From assembly GCA_031270845.1 (NCBI GenBank), contig JAISXF010000115.1:1-44089 (forward strand): DNA of 44,089 nucleotides, read 5' to 3'. Source of the stretch: Prevotellaceae bacterium (GTDB lineage: Bacteria > Bacteroidota > Bacteroidia > Bacteroidales > UBA932). The position numbers and the translations under genes are program-made. Under the pieces are notes generated by a model. That model was given only the letters and a program-made list of their open reading frames with translations, had not been told where the DNA came from and searched no databases. Each line of letters begins with the position of its first letter. The first letter of the stretch is position 1. Shown here piece by piece: positions 1 through 10,133 of the stretch.

Positions 1-119
1 TCGTACGAAAAAAAAAAATTCTCGTGCGTGTTTTTTTTAAAAAAGCGTGTTTTTTTTTCTTTTTCGCGCGAGAATAAAAAATTCTCGTGCGAGATAAAAA
101 AATTCTCGCACGTGGATTT
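1..119. repeat. Left copy of a 119-bp perfect inverted terminal repeat of the window; A/T tracts alternating with TTCTCGTGCG/TTCTCGCACG-type hairpins; begins with palindrome TCGTACGA
   Basis: Base-by-base comparison: positions 1-119 equal the reverse complement of 43971-44089; identity stops at position 120 (c versus t). Confidence 0.95.
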
Positions 120-237
120 CTTAAAAAATCACAGGCTCATTACAAACAGACAGGTATTTTTTAGTTTTACACATATATTAAACGATTAAAATCCAGCAAA
201 AATGAAAACAACAACAAAAATCTCCCTGATTAAGGCC

Positions 238-255
238 GAGGCCGGCGTCGGCCTC
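238..255. terminator. Perfect hairpin GAGGCCG-GCGT-CGGCCTC followed by T-rich tract (possible intrinsic terminator or attenuator upstream of rpsP)
   Basis: 7-bp perfect stem, 4-nt loop, followed by TTTACCCTTTTTG. Confidence 0.4.
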
Positions 256-377
256 TTTACCCTTTTTGTAGCCACTCCCGTCCGGGAAATGGCTTCCGAG
301 CTTCGGCAGCCGATTGACGATAACCTCCGCCGTGGCTGTTTTTCTAAATTTATTTTGCACATATCAGAAAAATGTTT

Positions 378-386
378 TACCTTTGC
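378..386 (+). promoter_or_regulatory. Bacteroidetes-type -7 element TACCTTTGC upstream of rpsP
   Basis: Match to TAnnTTTG(C) about 65 bp before the rpsP start. Confidence 0.55.
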
Positions 387-450
387 AGGCCTTTTCTCGG
401 GAAGATAAGGAAGTTGAAAATGAAATATTAACTTTAAAAAATATATAATC

Positions 451-1038
451 ATGTCTGTAAAAATTCGTTTAGCCCGTCACGGGAAAAAAAATTACGCTTA
501 CTTTCATATTGTGGTCGCCGATGTTCGTGCACCGCGCGATGGCCGTTTTATTGAACGCATCGGGTCGTATAATCCCAATACCAATCCGGCGCTCATAGAG
601 CTTGATGCGGAAAAGGCGCTTGCCTGGCTCCATAAAGGCGCGCTGCCGACCGAAACCTGTCGCCGTATTTTGTCGTACAAAGGCGTGCTGCTCAAGAAGC
701 ATCTCTTCGAGGGCGTTAAAAAAGGCGCCTTAACCGAAGACGACGCCAACCGGAAATGGGAAGCATGGCTGCAGGAAAAAGAAGCACAGGTACAAACCAA
801 GAAATCCGATTTGGCGCAAGCCGGACGCGAAGCCAATAAGGTTCGCCTGGAAGCCGAAACGAAGACCAAAGAAGCGAAAGCCGCTGTCGTCGCCCAAAAG
901 AAGAGCGAGTTAGCCCTCAAAGAAGCCGAAGCCAAAGCCGCTGCCGAAGCCGCTGCGCAAGCCGAAGCCGAAGCCGCCGCTCAAGCCGAAGCCGCCCAGG
1001 AGGAAACAACGGCAGAAAAAGCAACAGCGGTCGAATAA
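451..1038 (+). CDS. rpsP: 30S ribosomal protein S16 with long Ala/Glu/Lys-rich C-terminal extension
   Basis: [46 protein letters not shown] is a canonical S16 N-terminus. Confidence 0.97.
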   Translation: MSVKIRLARHGKKNYAYFHIVVADVRAPRDGRFIERIGSYNPNTNPALIELDAEKALAWLHKGALPTETCRRILSYKGVLLKKHLFEGVKKGALTEDDANRKWEAWLQEKEAQVQTKKSDLAQAGREANKVRLEAETKTKEAKAAVVAQKKSELALKEAEAKAAAEAAAQAEAEAAAQAEAAQEETTAEKATAVE

Positions 1039-1122
1039 AAAGCAGGTATCAGGCGTCAGGCATTGGAAATTGACAATAATCGGGTATTTCTTAATTTTTA
1101 ATGCCTGATACCTGATTTTTCA

Positions 1123-1629
1123 TTGCTAATTACCTTGTTTCCCTTTGGCGACATACAAAAAACATTCGGCGCCGGCGGCGAACTGCTGCTGAAACTACGC
1201 GCCGATACCCCCGACGAAATTGATTTGACCAAACCGGTATTTATTACGATTGACGGAGCGCCGGTACCGTTTTATTTTAAGTCGTTCGTTGCACGCGGGG
1301 CGAAGCGTGCCGTTGTGGTGTTTGATGATATGGAGACGCAACGGCTGGCGGAGGCATTAGTCGGGAAAACGCTCTGGCTGCCCGAAGCGAAAGCCGCCGC
1401 CACAACCGGCCATCCCGAATTAACCGGTTACACGGCCTATGACCGGCAACATGGCGAGTTAGGCGAAGTCGCCGGCATTGTATATTTTCCGAATAATCCC
1501 TGCCTGCAAATAATCTTTCATGGTCGCGAACTGCTTGTGCCGTTCCATACATCCATTGTGGTAAAAATCAACGCCCGAAAACGCACGCTGGAAACCGTAT
1601 TGCCGGATGGGCTGCTGGAGATTGAATAG
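1123..1629 (+). CDS. rimM: Ribosome maturation factor RimM (apparent TTG start)
   Basis: FGDIQKTFGAGGELLLKL and PRC-barrel-like C-terminus (GELGEVAGIVYFPNNPCLQI...ELLVPF); follows rpsP. Confidence 0.88.
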   Translation: MLITLFPFGDIQKTFGAGGELLLKLRADTPDEIDLTKPVFITIDGAPVPFYFKSFVARGAKRAVVVFDDMETQRLAEALVGKTLWLPEAKAAATTGHPELTGYTAYDRQHGELGEVAGIVYFPNNPCLQIIFHGRELLVPFHTSIVVKINARKRTLETVLPDGLLEIE

Positions 1630-1685
1630 GGGCTGTCGGAATCAAAAATCCGGTATCCGGTATCTCATATCCAAAATCAAATTAC

Positions 1686-1693
1686 TACCTTTG
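1686..1693 (+). promoter_or_regulatory. TACCTTTG promoter-like -7 element upstream of the ATP synthase cluster
   Basis: TAnnTTTG match about 35 bp before ATG 1727. Confidence 0.4.
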
Positions 1694-1726
1694 TCGCTTC
1701 AATTTAAAACAACCGATGTAATACGT

Positions 1727-2170
1727 ATGACAAGTAACATGCATCTATCAACATACCGCGCCCCGCTCCTGATGCTCGCCGTACTGGTGGCCATGTGGGG
1801 GACGCAGACGGCGCTGCTGCGCTGGCAGTGGCCGGATTATAATTTCGCTACGGCGCATCTTATCCCGGCGGCGTTTCTGGTATTCCTCTTCGCCTTTACG
1901 GGGCTGACCCGCCGGTGGGAACGGAAACTGCACAGTGGCGCAACAACCCTGCCGCGGGTTTTCAATTTTTTTCTGATGTGGAAAATGAGTAAAATGGTCG
2001 TCGGCGTGGTGATGGTCTTCTACTGCTGGCAGATTTTCGACGTGCTGGAGTTCCGGCTATTTCTGATTCTCTTTGCCGTGTTCTACGCGGTGTTTATGGG
2101 GTTGGAAACAGTCGCCCTGCGCGGTATCGAACGCCGGTATAAACCGACGGAAACGGAGGGACGGAAATAA
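1727..2170 (+). CDS. Small membrane protein preceding atpB (AtpI-like position)
   Basis: ORF 1607-2170 with likely start at internal ATG 1727 (MTSNMHLSTYRAPLLMLAVLVAMWG...); four hydrophobic segments; overlaps the atpB start. Confidence 0.6.
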   Translation: MTSNMHLSTYRAPLLMLAVLVAMWGTQTALLRWQWPDYNFATAHLIPAAFLVFLFAFTGLTRRWERKLHSGATTLPRVFNFFLMWKMSKMVVGVVMVFYCWQIFDVLEFRLFLILFAVFYAVFMGLETVALRGIERRYKPTETEGRK

Positions 2171-3291
2171 TGCGGTTCGATTGGCGGATATGGATTTTGA
2201 CGTGGCTGGCGATGGCCTTGCTGCCGGCGTCTCTGCAGGCCGCGGACGACGGGCAGCACGAGGCGCAGGCAGCGGACGAGGCGCGGGCTGTCGGCGACAT
2301 CATCGGCGAACACACGGCCGACAGCTACTGGTGGCATATTACGACGATTAACGGCCGGCACATCGCGCTCTATTTGCCGGTGATTGTCCGTTCGGCCGAC
2401 GGCGACTGGCTGCTGTTTTCATCGGCACGGCTGGCGCACGGCGAAACATACCGGGGCTTCCGGCTGGCCGCCGAGGGCGTGTATAAGGGCAAAATCGTCG
2501 GACACGATGCCGCCGGCGCGGAATACCGCCCGTGGGATATTTCAATCACCAAAAACGCCCTCGCCCTGCTTATCAATGCGGCTATCATGCTTGCCATTTT
2601 CCTGCCTGTCGCCCGCGCCTGCAAACGCCGGACGGCGAATACGGCGCCCGGCAAATTCGCCTGCGCCGTCGAAATGCTGGTCATGGACATCGAGGAAGAG
2701 GTGATTCATAAAAGCATCGGCGACGATTACAAACGCTACTCGTCGTACCTGCTGACGGCGTTCTTCTTTATTTTTATCAATAATATTATGGGGCTGATAC
2801 CCGTCTTCCCGGGCGGCGCCAATACCACCGGCAATATTGCCGTTACGCTGGTGCTGGCCTGCTGTACGCTGATTGCGGTCAATGTATTCGGCAACCGCGA
2901 ATACTGGCGGGAGGTCTTCTGGCCTGACGTGCCGAAGTGGCTCAAAGTTCCCATACCGCTGATGCCGCTGATAGAACTGTTCGGAGTTATTTCCAAACCC
3001 TTTGCGTTGATGATCCGCCTGCTGGCAAATATTTTTGCGGGGCATACGGTGATGCTGGCGCTCACGTTTGTTATCTTCACCACCGTCAAAATGGGCACAG
3101 GCATCACTATCGGCATGACGATATTTTCAGTGCTGATGACGGTATTTATGAGTGTCATCGAATTGCTCGTGGCCTACATTCAGGCGTATGTATTCACGCT
3201 GCTTTCGGCGGTTTTCATCGGCCTGTCGCGGCCGGTACACCACGGGGTAAAAACGAAAAAAATATACACGGAAAAAGTAAAAATCAATTAA
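2170..3291 (+). CDS. atpB: F0F1 ATP synthase subunit a
   Basis: Signal-like N-terminus; C-terminal LIELFGVISKPFALMIRLLANIFAGHTVML and LLVAYIQAYVFTLLSAVFIG typical of subunit a. Confidence 0.95.
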   Translation: MRFDWRIWILTWLAMALLPASLQAADDGQHEAQAADEARAVGDIIGEHTADSYWWHITTINGRHIALYLPVIVRSADGDWLLFSSARLAHGETYRGFRLAAEGVYKGKIVGHDAAGAEYRPWDISITKNALALLINAAIMLAIFLPVARACKRRTANTAPGKFACAVEMLVMDIEEEVIHKSIGDDYKRYSSYLLTAFFFIFINNIMGLIPVFPGGANTTGNIAVTLVLACCTLIAVNVFGNREYWREVFWPDVPKWLKVPIPLMPLIELFGVISKPFALMIRLLANIFAGHTVMLALTFVIFTTVKMGTGITIGMTIFSVLMTVFMSVIELLVAYIQAYVFTLLSAVFIGLSRPVHHGVKTKKIYTEKVKIN

Positions 3292-3303
3292 AAAAACAAA
3301 ATT

Positions 3304-3561
3304 ATGTTAGTATTTCTTACCACATTACTGCAAACAGGATTAGCCGGATTAGCGCCGGCATTGGCGCCTATTGGCGCGGGATTGGCCGTTATTGGCACCG
3401 GCATCGGCATCGGTAAAATCGGGGCCTCGGCGATGGAAGCCATCGCCCGCCAGCCCGAAGTGAAGGGCGACGTGCGGATGTCGATGATTATCGCCGCCGC
3501 GCTGGTCGAAGGGGTTGCCCTGTTTTCGATTGTCGTCTGTTTTTTGGCTATTTCTCAATAA
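3304..3561 (+). CDS. atpE: F0F1 ATP synthase subunit c
   Basis: 85-aa two-helix proteolipid; GTGIGIGKIGASAMEAIARQPE loop and conserved Glu in AALVEGVALFSIV. Confidence 0.97.
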   Translation: MLVFLTTLLQTGLAGLAPALAPIGAGLAVIGTGIGIGKIGASAMEAIARQPEVKGDVRMSMIIAAALVEGVALFSIVVCFLAISQ

Positions 3562-3570
3562 TCGCCGCGT

Positions 3571-4053
3571 ATGCCTGCATTGCTTACCCCGGACTTCGGG
3601 CTGCTGTTCTGGATGCTCTTCAGCTTCCTGCTCGTCTTCGGCGTGCTGGCCAAATTCGGCTTTCCCGTGATTACACGCATGGTGAGCGACCGGCAGAACT
3701 ACATCCGCCGCACGCTGGAGGAAGCCGAAGAAACCAACCGGCAAACACGCGCTATCCTTGACGACACGCACCGGCAGCAGGAGGAAATCCTGAAAAAAGC
3801 CATGGCCGATGGCGAAAAATTGATTCGCCATGCGCAGCAGAAAGCGACGGAAGAAACCGAAAAGCAACTCGAAGCCGCACGCCAGCAGATTGCCTTCCTG
3901 CGCGAAAAAGCCCTGCACGAAATCAACGCCCAGGTAGCCCTGCTGTCGATGGATATGGCTGAAAAAATCCTGCACCGTCAACTCGACGACAAGGCGAAGG
4001 AAGAAGCCTTCATCCTGCAAATGCTCGACGAAGCCGAACACCTGCCCCAATAG
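3571..4053 (+). CDS. atpF: F0F1 ATP synthase subunit b
   Basis: N-terminal TM and long charged helix; position in operon. Confidence 0.93.
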   Translation: MPALLTPDFGLLFWMLFSFLLVFGVLAKFGFPVITRMVSDRQNYIRRTLEEAEETNRQTRAILDDTHRQQEEILKKAMADGEKLIRHAQQKATEETEKQLEAARQQIAFLREKALHEINAQVALLSMDMAEKILHRQLDDKAKEEAFILQMLDEAEHLPQ

Positions 4054-4067
4054 AATAGCCGGATGCC

Positions 4068-4622
4068 ATGAACGACGGACACATCGCAAAACGATATGCA
4101 CAGGCGCTGATCGACTACGCCACAGCACACGGTGAGGACGAGCGGCTTTACCGGCGGATGAAATCCCTGTTGGAGCTGTCGGCAATGCCGCGACTGAAAA
4201 CCACGATAGCGAACCCGATGGTCGCGCCGGCCGACAAGCTGCAGCTCCTGCGCAGCGCTGCCGGCGGCGACAGCGCAGAAGAGTCGTTCCTCCGCTTTGC
4301 GCAATTGGTTATCGACAACAAGCGCGAACACCTGCTGTGGAACATCATGCTGAACTACATCTCGCTCTACCGGACAATCCACCGCATCGGTAAGGTCGTG
4401 CTTGTGTCCGTCGAGCCGCTGCCGGCGACAGTTACCGACCGTATCCTGCAAAACCTGATAGCAAAAACTTACAGCGCCGTCGAAATGGAAAACCGCATCG
4501 ACAAAAGCATCAAAGGCGGCTTTATCCTCCAGATAGACGACCGGCGGCTCGATGCCTCCGTCGCCGGCCAGTTAGAAAAAGTGCGGCGGCAGTTTATCCG
4601 AAAAAATAAAATTATTGTGTAG
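4068..4622 (+). CDS. atpH: F0F1 ATP synthase subunit delta
   Basis: AKRYAQALIDYA N-terminus; GGFILQIDDRRLDASVAGQLEKVRRQF C-terminus; position. Confidence 0.93.
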   Translation: MNDGHIAKRYAQALIDYATAHGEDERLYRRMKSLLELSAMPRLKTTIANPMVAPADKLQLLRSAAGGDSAEESFLRFAQLVIDNKREHLLWNIMLNYISLYRTIHRIGKVVLVSVEPLPATVTDRILQNLIAKTYSAVEMENRIDKSIKGGFILQIDDRRLDASVAGQLEKVRRQFIRKNKIIV

Positions 4623-4658
4623 ATGGCATTCACAATTCATAATTTATAATTCAATCGT

Positions 4659-6239
4659 ATGTCTGATATAAAAGTTAGTGAAGTTTCCAAAATATTGAAA
4701 ATGCAGTTGGAGCATATCGACACCAGGCTGGAGTTCGACGAAGTGGGCGTAGTGCTGCAGGTGAGCGACGGGGTGGCGCGTATCTACGGGCTGGCCAACG
4801 CCGAAGCCAACGAACTGCTCGAATTTCAGGATGGCATGATGGGCGTCGTCATGAACCTCGAAGAAGATAATGTGGGTACGGTGCTGCTCGGCCCTACCGA
4901 CCGCATTAAGGAGGGATTTTCGGTGCTCCGCACGGGGAAAATCGCCTCCATCAATGTCGGCGAAGGGATGCTCGGCCGCGTGATCGACCCGCTCGGCGAA
5001 ACCCTCGACGGCCAAGGCGCCATCGCCGGCGAAACATTCCAGATGCCGCTCGAACGCAAAGCCCCGGGCGTCATCTACCGGCAACCGGTCAATCAGCCCC
5101 TGCAAACAGGCCTCAAGGCGGTGGACGCCATGATACCTATCGGCCGTGGACAGCGCGAGTTGATTATCGGCGACCGCCAGACCGGCAAAACAGCCATCGC
5201 TTTAGACACCATTATCAACCAGCGCGAGGGATTTCTGAACGGCGACCCGGTGTACTGCATCTACGTGGCCGTCGGGCAAAAAGGCTCGACGGTAGCGTCG
5301 ATTGTCAATACCCTGCGCGAAAAGGGTGCGCTGGATTATACGATTATCGTGGCCGCTACCGCTGCCGACCCCGCCGCGATGCAATATTTCGCCCCGTTTG
5401 CCGGCGCCGCCATCGGCGAATATTTTCGCGACACCGGACGCCATGCATTAGTCATTTACGACGACCTCTCGAAACAGGCCGTCGCTTACCGCGAAGTATC
5501 ACTTATCCTGCGCCGCCCGTCGGGGCGTGAAGCCTATCCGGGCGACATTTTCTACCTGCATTCGCGCCTGCTCGAACGGGCAGCGAAAATCAACAACCAG
5601 CAGGAAGTGGCCGAACAGATGAACGACCTGCCCGAAAGTCTCAAAGGCCGCGTCAAAGGCGGCGGATCGCTAACGGCGCTGCCGATCATCGAAACGCAGG
5701 CGGGCGACGTATCGGCCTACATCCCTACAAACGTGATTTCGATTACCGACGGACAGATATTTCTCGAAAACGACCTCTTCAACCAGGGCATCCGACCGGC
5801 GATAAACGTCGGCATCTCGGTATCGCGCGTCGGCGGTAATGCGCAAATCAAAGCCATGAAGAAAGTAGCCGGCACGCTCAAAATCGACCAGGCACAATAC
5901 CGCGAACTCGAAGCATTCACCAAATTCGGCAGCGATATCGACCCGATCACCGCCTTCACGCTCGATAAAGGGAAAAAGAATACCCAACTGCTCGTCCAGC
6001 CGCAGTACTTGCCGATTCCCGTCGAAAAACAGGTGGCCGTCCTCTACTGCGGTACGCACGGACTGCTGCGCGATATTAAGACGGAACAGGTGCGCGAATT
6101 TGAAAAACTGTTTACACAACGGCTCGATGCCAATCACCGGCATGACATCCTCGACCCGCTCAAAAACGGCCGGCTCGACGAAACGGTAACCGCCGCTATC
6201 GAACAGGCCGCCGCCGAAACGGTAAACAGGTTAAAATAG
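4659..6239 (+). CDS. atpA: F0F1 ATP synthase subunit alpha
   Basis: Walker [49 protein letters not shown]. Confidence 0.98.
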   Translation: MSDIKVSEVSKILKMQLEHIDTRLEFDEVGVVLQVSDGVARIYGLANAEANELLEFQDGMMGVVMNLEEDNVGTVLLGPTDRIKEGFSVLRTGKIASINVGEGMLGRVIDPLGETLDGQGAIAGETFQMPLERKAPGVIYRQPVNQPLQTGLKAVDAMIPIGRGQRELIIGDRQTGKTAIALDTIINQREGFLNGDPVYCIYVAVGQKGSTVASIVNTLREKGALDYTIIVAATAADPAAMQYFAPFAGAAIGEYFRDTGRHALVIYDDLSKQAVAYREVSLILRRPSGREAYPGDIFYLHSRLLERAAKINNQQEVAEQMNDLPESLKGRVKGGGSLTALPIIETQAGDVSAYIPTNVISITDGQIFLENDLFNQGIRPAINVGISVSRVGGNAQIKAMKKVAGTLKIDQAQYRELEAFTKFGSDIDPITAFTLDKGKKNTQLLVQPQYLPIPVEKQVAVLYCGTHGLLRDIKTEQVREFEKLFTQRLDANHRHDILDPLKNGRLDETVTAAIEQAAAETVNRLK

Positions 6240-6257
6240 TTCTCCGTGTAACAAAAC

Positions 6258-7121
6258 ATGGCTTCGCTTAAGGAAATAAAGGCTCGCATCGCATCGGTAA
6301 AAACCACGCGGAAAATTACCGCTGCCATGAAAATGGTATCGGCCGCGAAGCTCAACCGTGCGCAGAAAAACATTACCGGGATGCTGCCCTATGCAAAAGC
6401 CCTGCATCACATCCTCGGCAGCGTGCTGGCGGGCGACAGCGAGTTCGACTCCCCCCTCACCGCGCAGCGCTCGCCGGAACGGGTCGCCGTCATTGCCTTC
6501 TCGTCCGACAGCTCGCTCGCCGGATCGTTCAACGCCAATGTCATCAAAGCACTGCGGAAAACACTCAAAGCCTACGAAAACCTCCCGCCGGCACACCTTT
6601 ATATATACACCGTCGGCCGGAAAGTATTCGACGCCATTACCAAATCGGGATACCCCGTAGCCCGTAACTTTGAAGGTCTCGCCGCCAAACCCGACTACGA
6701 CACGATTGCCGCCTTTGCCGGCGAATTGATTACACAGTTCCACACCAAAACCATCGACCGCGTCGAAGTTATTTACCACCACTTCAAAAGCGCCGGCTCA
6801 CAAGCCTTGACGCACGAAAACTTCCTGCCCCTCGCCTTTCCCGCCACCGCCGTCGGCACCCAAACCGTCGCCGATTATATTTTTGAACCATCGGCCTCTG
6901 ACATCCTCGCCGACCTGCTGCCCAAAGTACTGAAACTAAAACTCTATACCATCCTCCTCGACTCCAATGCCTCGGAGCACGCCGCACGCGTCATCGCCAT
7001 GCAAATCGCCACCGACAACGCCGACGACCTCACCGGCGACCTCACCATCGAATACAACAAATCGCGCCAGCAGGCCATCACCAACGAAATATTAGACATC
7101 ATCGGCGGCTCGCTAAAATAA
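6258..7121 (+). CDS. atpG: F0F1 ATP synthase subunit gamma
   Basis: MASLKEIKARIASVKTTRKITAAMKMVSAAKL; C-terminal YNKSRQQAITNEILDIIGG. Confidence 0.97.
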   Translation: MASLKEIKARIASVKTTRKITAAMKMVSAAKLNRAQKNITGMLPYAKALHHILGSVLAGDSEFDSPLTAQRSPERVAVIAFSSDSSLAGSFNANVIKALRKTLKAYENLPPAHLYIYTVGRKVFDAITKSGYPVARNFEGLAAKPDYDTIAAFAGELITQFHTKTIDRVEVIYHHFKSAGSQALTHENFLPLAFPATAVGTQTVADYIFEPSASDILADLLPKVLKLKLYTILLDSNASEHAARVIAMQIATDNADDLTGDLTIEYNKSRQQAITNEILDIIGGSLK

Positions 7122-7141
7122 TGGTTAATGGTTAATACCGG

Positions 7142-8230
7142 TTAGCTGTTCATTTTTTTATAGCGGTTGATGGCCAGGGTGAGGGCGAGGGAGCCATAGA
7201 TGAGCAGGGCGTAAAATTCCTGTCGGACATCCGCAAATGCGGCGCCTTTGAGCATAATCATGCGGATGGCGCGGATGCCGTGGGCAAAGGGATTGATAAG
7301 ATTAAAGCGTTGCGCCCATTCGGGCATACTCTCGGTGGGGGTGAAAATACCCGACAGGAGGATAAATATCATCATAAAAAACCAGGCCATAAACATCGCC
7401 TGCTGCTGGGTGGACGAAATCGCCGAAAAGAACAGTCCGACACCCAGCACGGCCAGCAGGAAAACAATCAGCAACAGATATATCAAGGCCAAGCTGCCAA
7501 CAATAGGCACGCCGTACACATAGCGGGCGAGGAGCAGCCCCAGCGTGGCATCGACCAGGGCAAAAATCCAAAAGGGTACAAATTTGCCGATGATAAACTG
7601 GTACTTGCGTATGGGGGTTACGTTGATTTGCTCGATGGTGCCTGTTTCCTTTTCGCGCACCATGTTGACGGACGAGAGAAAAAGCCCGATGATGGTAACC
7701 AGCAGCACGAGAATTGCCGGTACCATGTAGGTCGGGTAGTCTAACTGGGGATTGTACCAGAATCGGGGCGCCGTGGCCGAGGCAGTAGCCGTGGCAGTCC
7801 GGTTGAAATCATTGATGATGGCGAGGCTGTAGGTGTTGGCAAGCCCGGCGGTGGTGCTGTTGACGGCATCGAAGGAGAGGTGGATTTTGGCGGCGTCGGA
7901 GCGCAAGAGGTCTGCTTCGAAGTGCGGGGGGATGGTGAGGGTGGCGTCGGCAAGGCCTCGCATCATGGCGTCGTCGGCGGCGCGGGCGTCGGGCGGGGCA
8001 TCGACAAGGTGGAAAAAGGGGGAGGCGGCAAAGTGCCGGGTGAGGGCACGGGATTGCGGGGAGTGGTCGGCATCAAGCACCTGAAGACGGATACCTTTTG
8101 TTTCAAACGTCGCAGCGAGGGGGAGAATCAAAAGCTGAACAAGGGGAACAACAAATATCAGCGGAAGCAGACTGCGATTGCGGAAAACCTGCCGAAATTC
8201 TTTCTGTATTAAAAGGTAGATGGTGTGCAT
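7142..8230 (-). CDS. ABC-2 type transporter permease (YbhR/YhhJ-like)
   Basis: KEFRQVFRNRSLLPLIFVVPLVQ; NMVREKETGTIEQINVTPI; ABC-2 topology. Confidence 0.9.
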   Translation of the reverse strand: MHTIYLLIQKEFRQVFRNRSLLPLIFVVPLVQLLILPLAATFETKGIRLQVLDADHSPQSRALTRHFAASPFFHLVDAPPDARAADDAMMRGLADATLTIPPHFEADLLRSDAAKIHLSFDAVNSTTAGLANTYSLAIINDFNRTATATASATAPRFWYNPQLDYPTYMVPAILVLLVTIIGLFLSSVNMVREKETGTIEQINVTPIRKYQFIIGKFVPFWIFALVDATLGLLLARYVYGVPIVGSLALIYLLLIVFLLAVLGVGLFFSAISSTQQQAMFMAWFFMMIFILLSGIFTPTESMPEWAQRFNLINPFAHGIRAIRMIMLKGAAFADVRQEFYALLIYGSLALTLAINRYKKMNS

Positions 8231-8233
8231 ATT

Positions 8234-9331
8234 CTATTTTAACCGGACATTGAAGTTGCGGATGCTGAGGGAGAGAAAGACAAAGGTCATGGCGGCGAGG
8301 ATCAGGGTCTCTTTGGCGCAGTGCTGCAGGCCGCCGCCTTTGAGCATGATTGTTTTAATGATAATAATAAACCATCGCGGCGGCATCGCGGCGCTGAGCC
8401 ATTGCAGCGGCCAGGGCATGTTTTCGACCGGGTAAATGAACCCCGAAAGCAGTAGCGTGGGCAGGAACATGGCAAACATGGAGACCATCATGGCGGTTTG
8501 CTGGGTGCGGGTGAGGGTCGAAATAAGGATGCCGATGGAGAGCGCCAGGAGAATGAAAAGCAGGCATTCGCCTAAAAGTAAAAAGAGGTTGCCGCGTACG
8601 GGGATGTGAAAGACGAGGGCGCCAATAGCCAGGATAAGCAGGCCAATGACAAAGGCAATGACAAGGTAGGGAAGGACTTTGCCGATGATAATTTGTGTCG
8701 GTCGCAAGGGGGATGCCAGTAGCGCCTCCATGGTGCCTAATTCCTTTTCGCGGGCGATGGATACAGATGTCATAATGCAGGAGATAAGCATCAGCAGCAG
8801 GCAGATGATGCCGGGGACAAACGTGTACGCGCTTTGCATGGCGGGGTTGTAGCGCATGGTGATTTCGGGAGCGATGCCTGTAGCCGTGTAACCGCCTTCG
8901 GCCATGCGTTCGTGGAGGAAGGTAGCGACAATGGCCTGCGCATAGCCCGTGAGCAGGTGTGCGGTGTTGGCTTCCGAGGCATCGGCGATGAGTTGCAGGG
9001 ATACGCCCTGTCCGGTTTGGAGGCGACGGGCGAAATCGTCGCCGAAGACCACAACCATCTTAACCGTTCCCCGACGAAAGGCCTGTTCGATGCCGTCGTT
9101 ATTATATACTTCGCCGGCGTCGCGGAAGTAGCCGGATGCAAAGAGGCGCGAGCGCAGGCGCGCGGTCTCGACATCGTGCGAATAGTCGAGAACAGCGACA
9201 GGGGCGTAGCGAATATCGGTCGAGATGGCGTAGCCGAAAATGAGCGTCTGTGCAAACGGCATCCCGATGATGATAAGCAGCGTCCGGTAGTCGCGAAAGA
9301 TGTGGCGAAATTCTTTTTGGAGGATGTTCAT
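8234..9331 (-). CDS. ABC-2 type transporter permease (YbhS-like)
   Basis: MNILQKEFRHIFRDYRTLLIIIGMPFAQ; SIAREKELGTMEALLASPLRPTQIIIGKVLPY. ORF opens at 9391, but the first 20 codons are low-complexity repeat; likely start is 9331. Confidence 0.9.
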   Translation of the reverse strand: MNILQKEFRHIFRDYRTLLIIIGMPFAQTLIFGYAISTDIRYAPVAVLDYSHDVETARLRSRLFASGYFRDAGEVYNNDGIEQAFRRGTVKMVVVFGDDFARRLQTGQGVSLQLIADASEANTAHLLTGYAQAIVATFLHERMAEGGYTATGIAPEITMRYNPAMQSAYTFVPGIICLLLMLISCIMTSVSIAREKELGTMEALLASPLRPTQIIIGKVLPYLVIAFVIGLLILAIGALVFHIPVRGNLFLLLGECLLFILLALSIGILISTLTRTQQTAMMVSMFAMFLPTLLLSGFIYPVENMPWPLQWLSAAMPPRWFIIIIKTIMLKGGGLQHCAKETLILAAMTFVFLSLSIRNFNVRLK

Positions 9332-9383
9332 TTTTTTAATGGTTAATTTAATGATTAATGATTGGTTAATGTATTTGTCGCCA

Positions 9384-10106
9384 TTAACCATTAACCACTC
9401 GTAAGAAGACCTCGTTCATGGAGTCGGCGTGGTAACGTTTTTTGAGGGTTTCGGGCGGGTCGATGGCGACGATACGCCCATCGACCATGATGGAGAGGCG
9501 GTCGCAGTATTCGGCCTCGTCCATGTAGTGGGTGGTAACGAAGACGGTAATTCCTTCGTGGGCGGCTTCGTAGATGAGCGTCCAGAACTGGCGCCGGGTG
9601 AGGGGATCGACGCCGCCGGTAGGCTCATCGAGGAAAACGATTGTGGGATGGTGAAAGATGGCCGTGAGGAACGCGAGTTTCTGCCGCCATCCGGGCGGGA
9701 TGTCGCGAATAAGGGTGTGGCGGGCATGGCCGAAGTCGAGGCGCCGGCAGAGTTCGTCGGCACGCCGGCGGACTTCACGCCGGCGCAGGCCGTAGATGCC
9801 GCCGTAGAAAGCCATATTTTCGGCCACGGTGAGGTCTTCGTAAAGGGAAAATCGCTGGCTCATGTAGCCGATTCGCCGTTTGATCTGTTCGGGTTGCGTG
9901 AAGACGTTGCATCCGGCGACGGTAGCCGCTCCCGATGTAGGTTTAAGCAGGCCGCAGAGCATCCGTATGGCGGTGGTTTTGCCGGCGCCGTTGGCTCCCA
10001 AAAAACCGAATATCTCTCCCTGCGCCACGGCGAAGCTGATGCGATCGACGGCCGTGAAGCTGCCGAAGGCCTTGTGTAATTCGTGTGTTTCTATGACATT
10101 CATCAT
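9384..10106 (-). CDS. ABC transporter ATP-binding protein
   Basis: Walker A GANGAGKTT; FLDEPTGGVDPLTRRQFW; degenerate signature. Confidence 0.93.
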   Translation of the reverse strand: MMNVIETHELHKAFGSFTAVDRISFAVAQGEIFGFLGANGAGKTTAIRMLCGLLKPTSGAATVAGCNVFTQPEQIKRRIGYMSQRFSLYEDLTVAENMAFYGGIYGLRRREVRRRADELCRRLDFGHARHTLIRDIPPGWRQKLAFLTAIFHHPTIVFLDEPTGGVDPLTRRQFWTLIYEAAHEGITVFVTTHYMDEAEYCDRLSIMVDGRIVAIDPPETLKKRYHADSMNEVFLRVVNG

Positions 10107-10133
10107 TTCGTCTATGTATCTATTTGCATCTTT

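Noticed and set aside
202-408. 68-aa leader-like ORF upstream of rpsP (MKTTTKISLIKAEAGVGL...)
   Set aside because: Contains the terminator-like hairpin and overlaps the rpsP promoter region; no clear peptide signature, so an attenuator role cannot be supported.
2542-3045. Minus-strand ORFs inside atpB/atpE/atpF (2542-3045, 3349-4185)
   Set aside because: Shadow ORFs opposite confident ATP synthase genes; His/Gln-rich low-information sequence.
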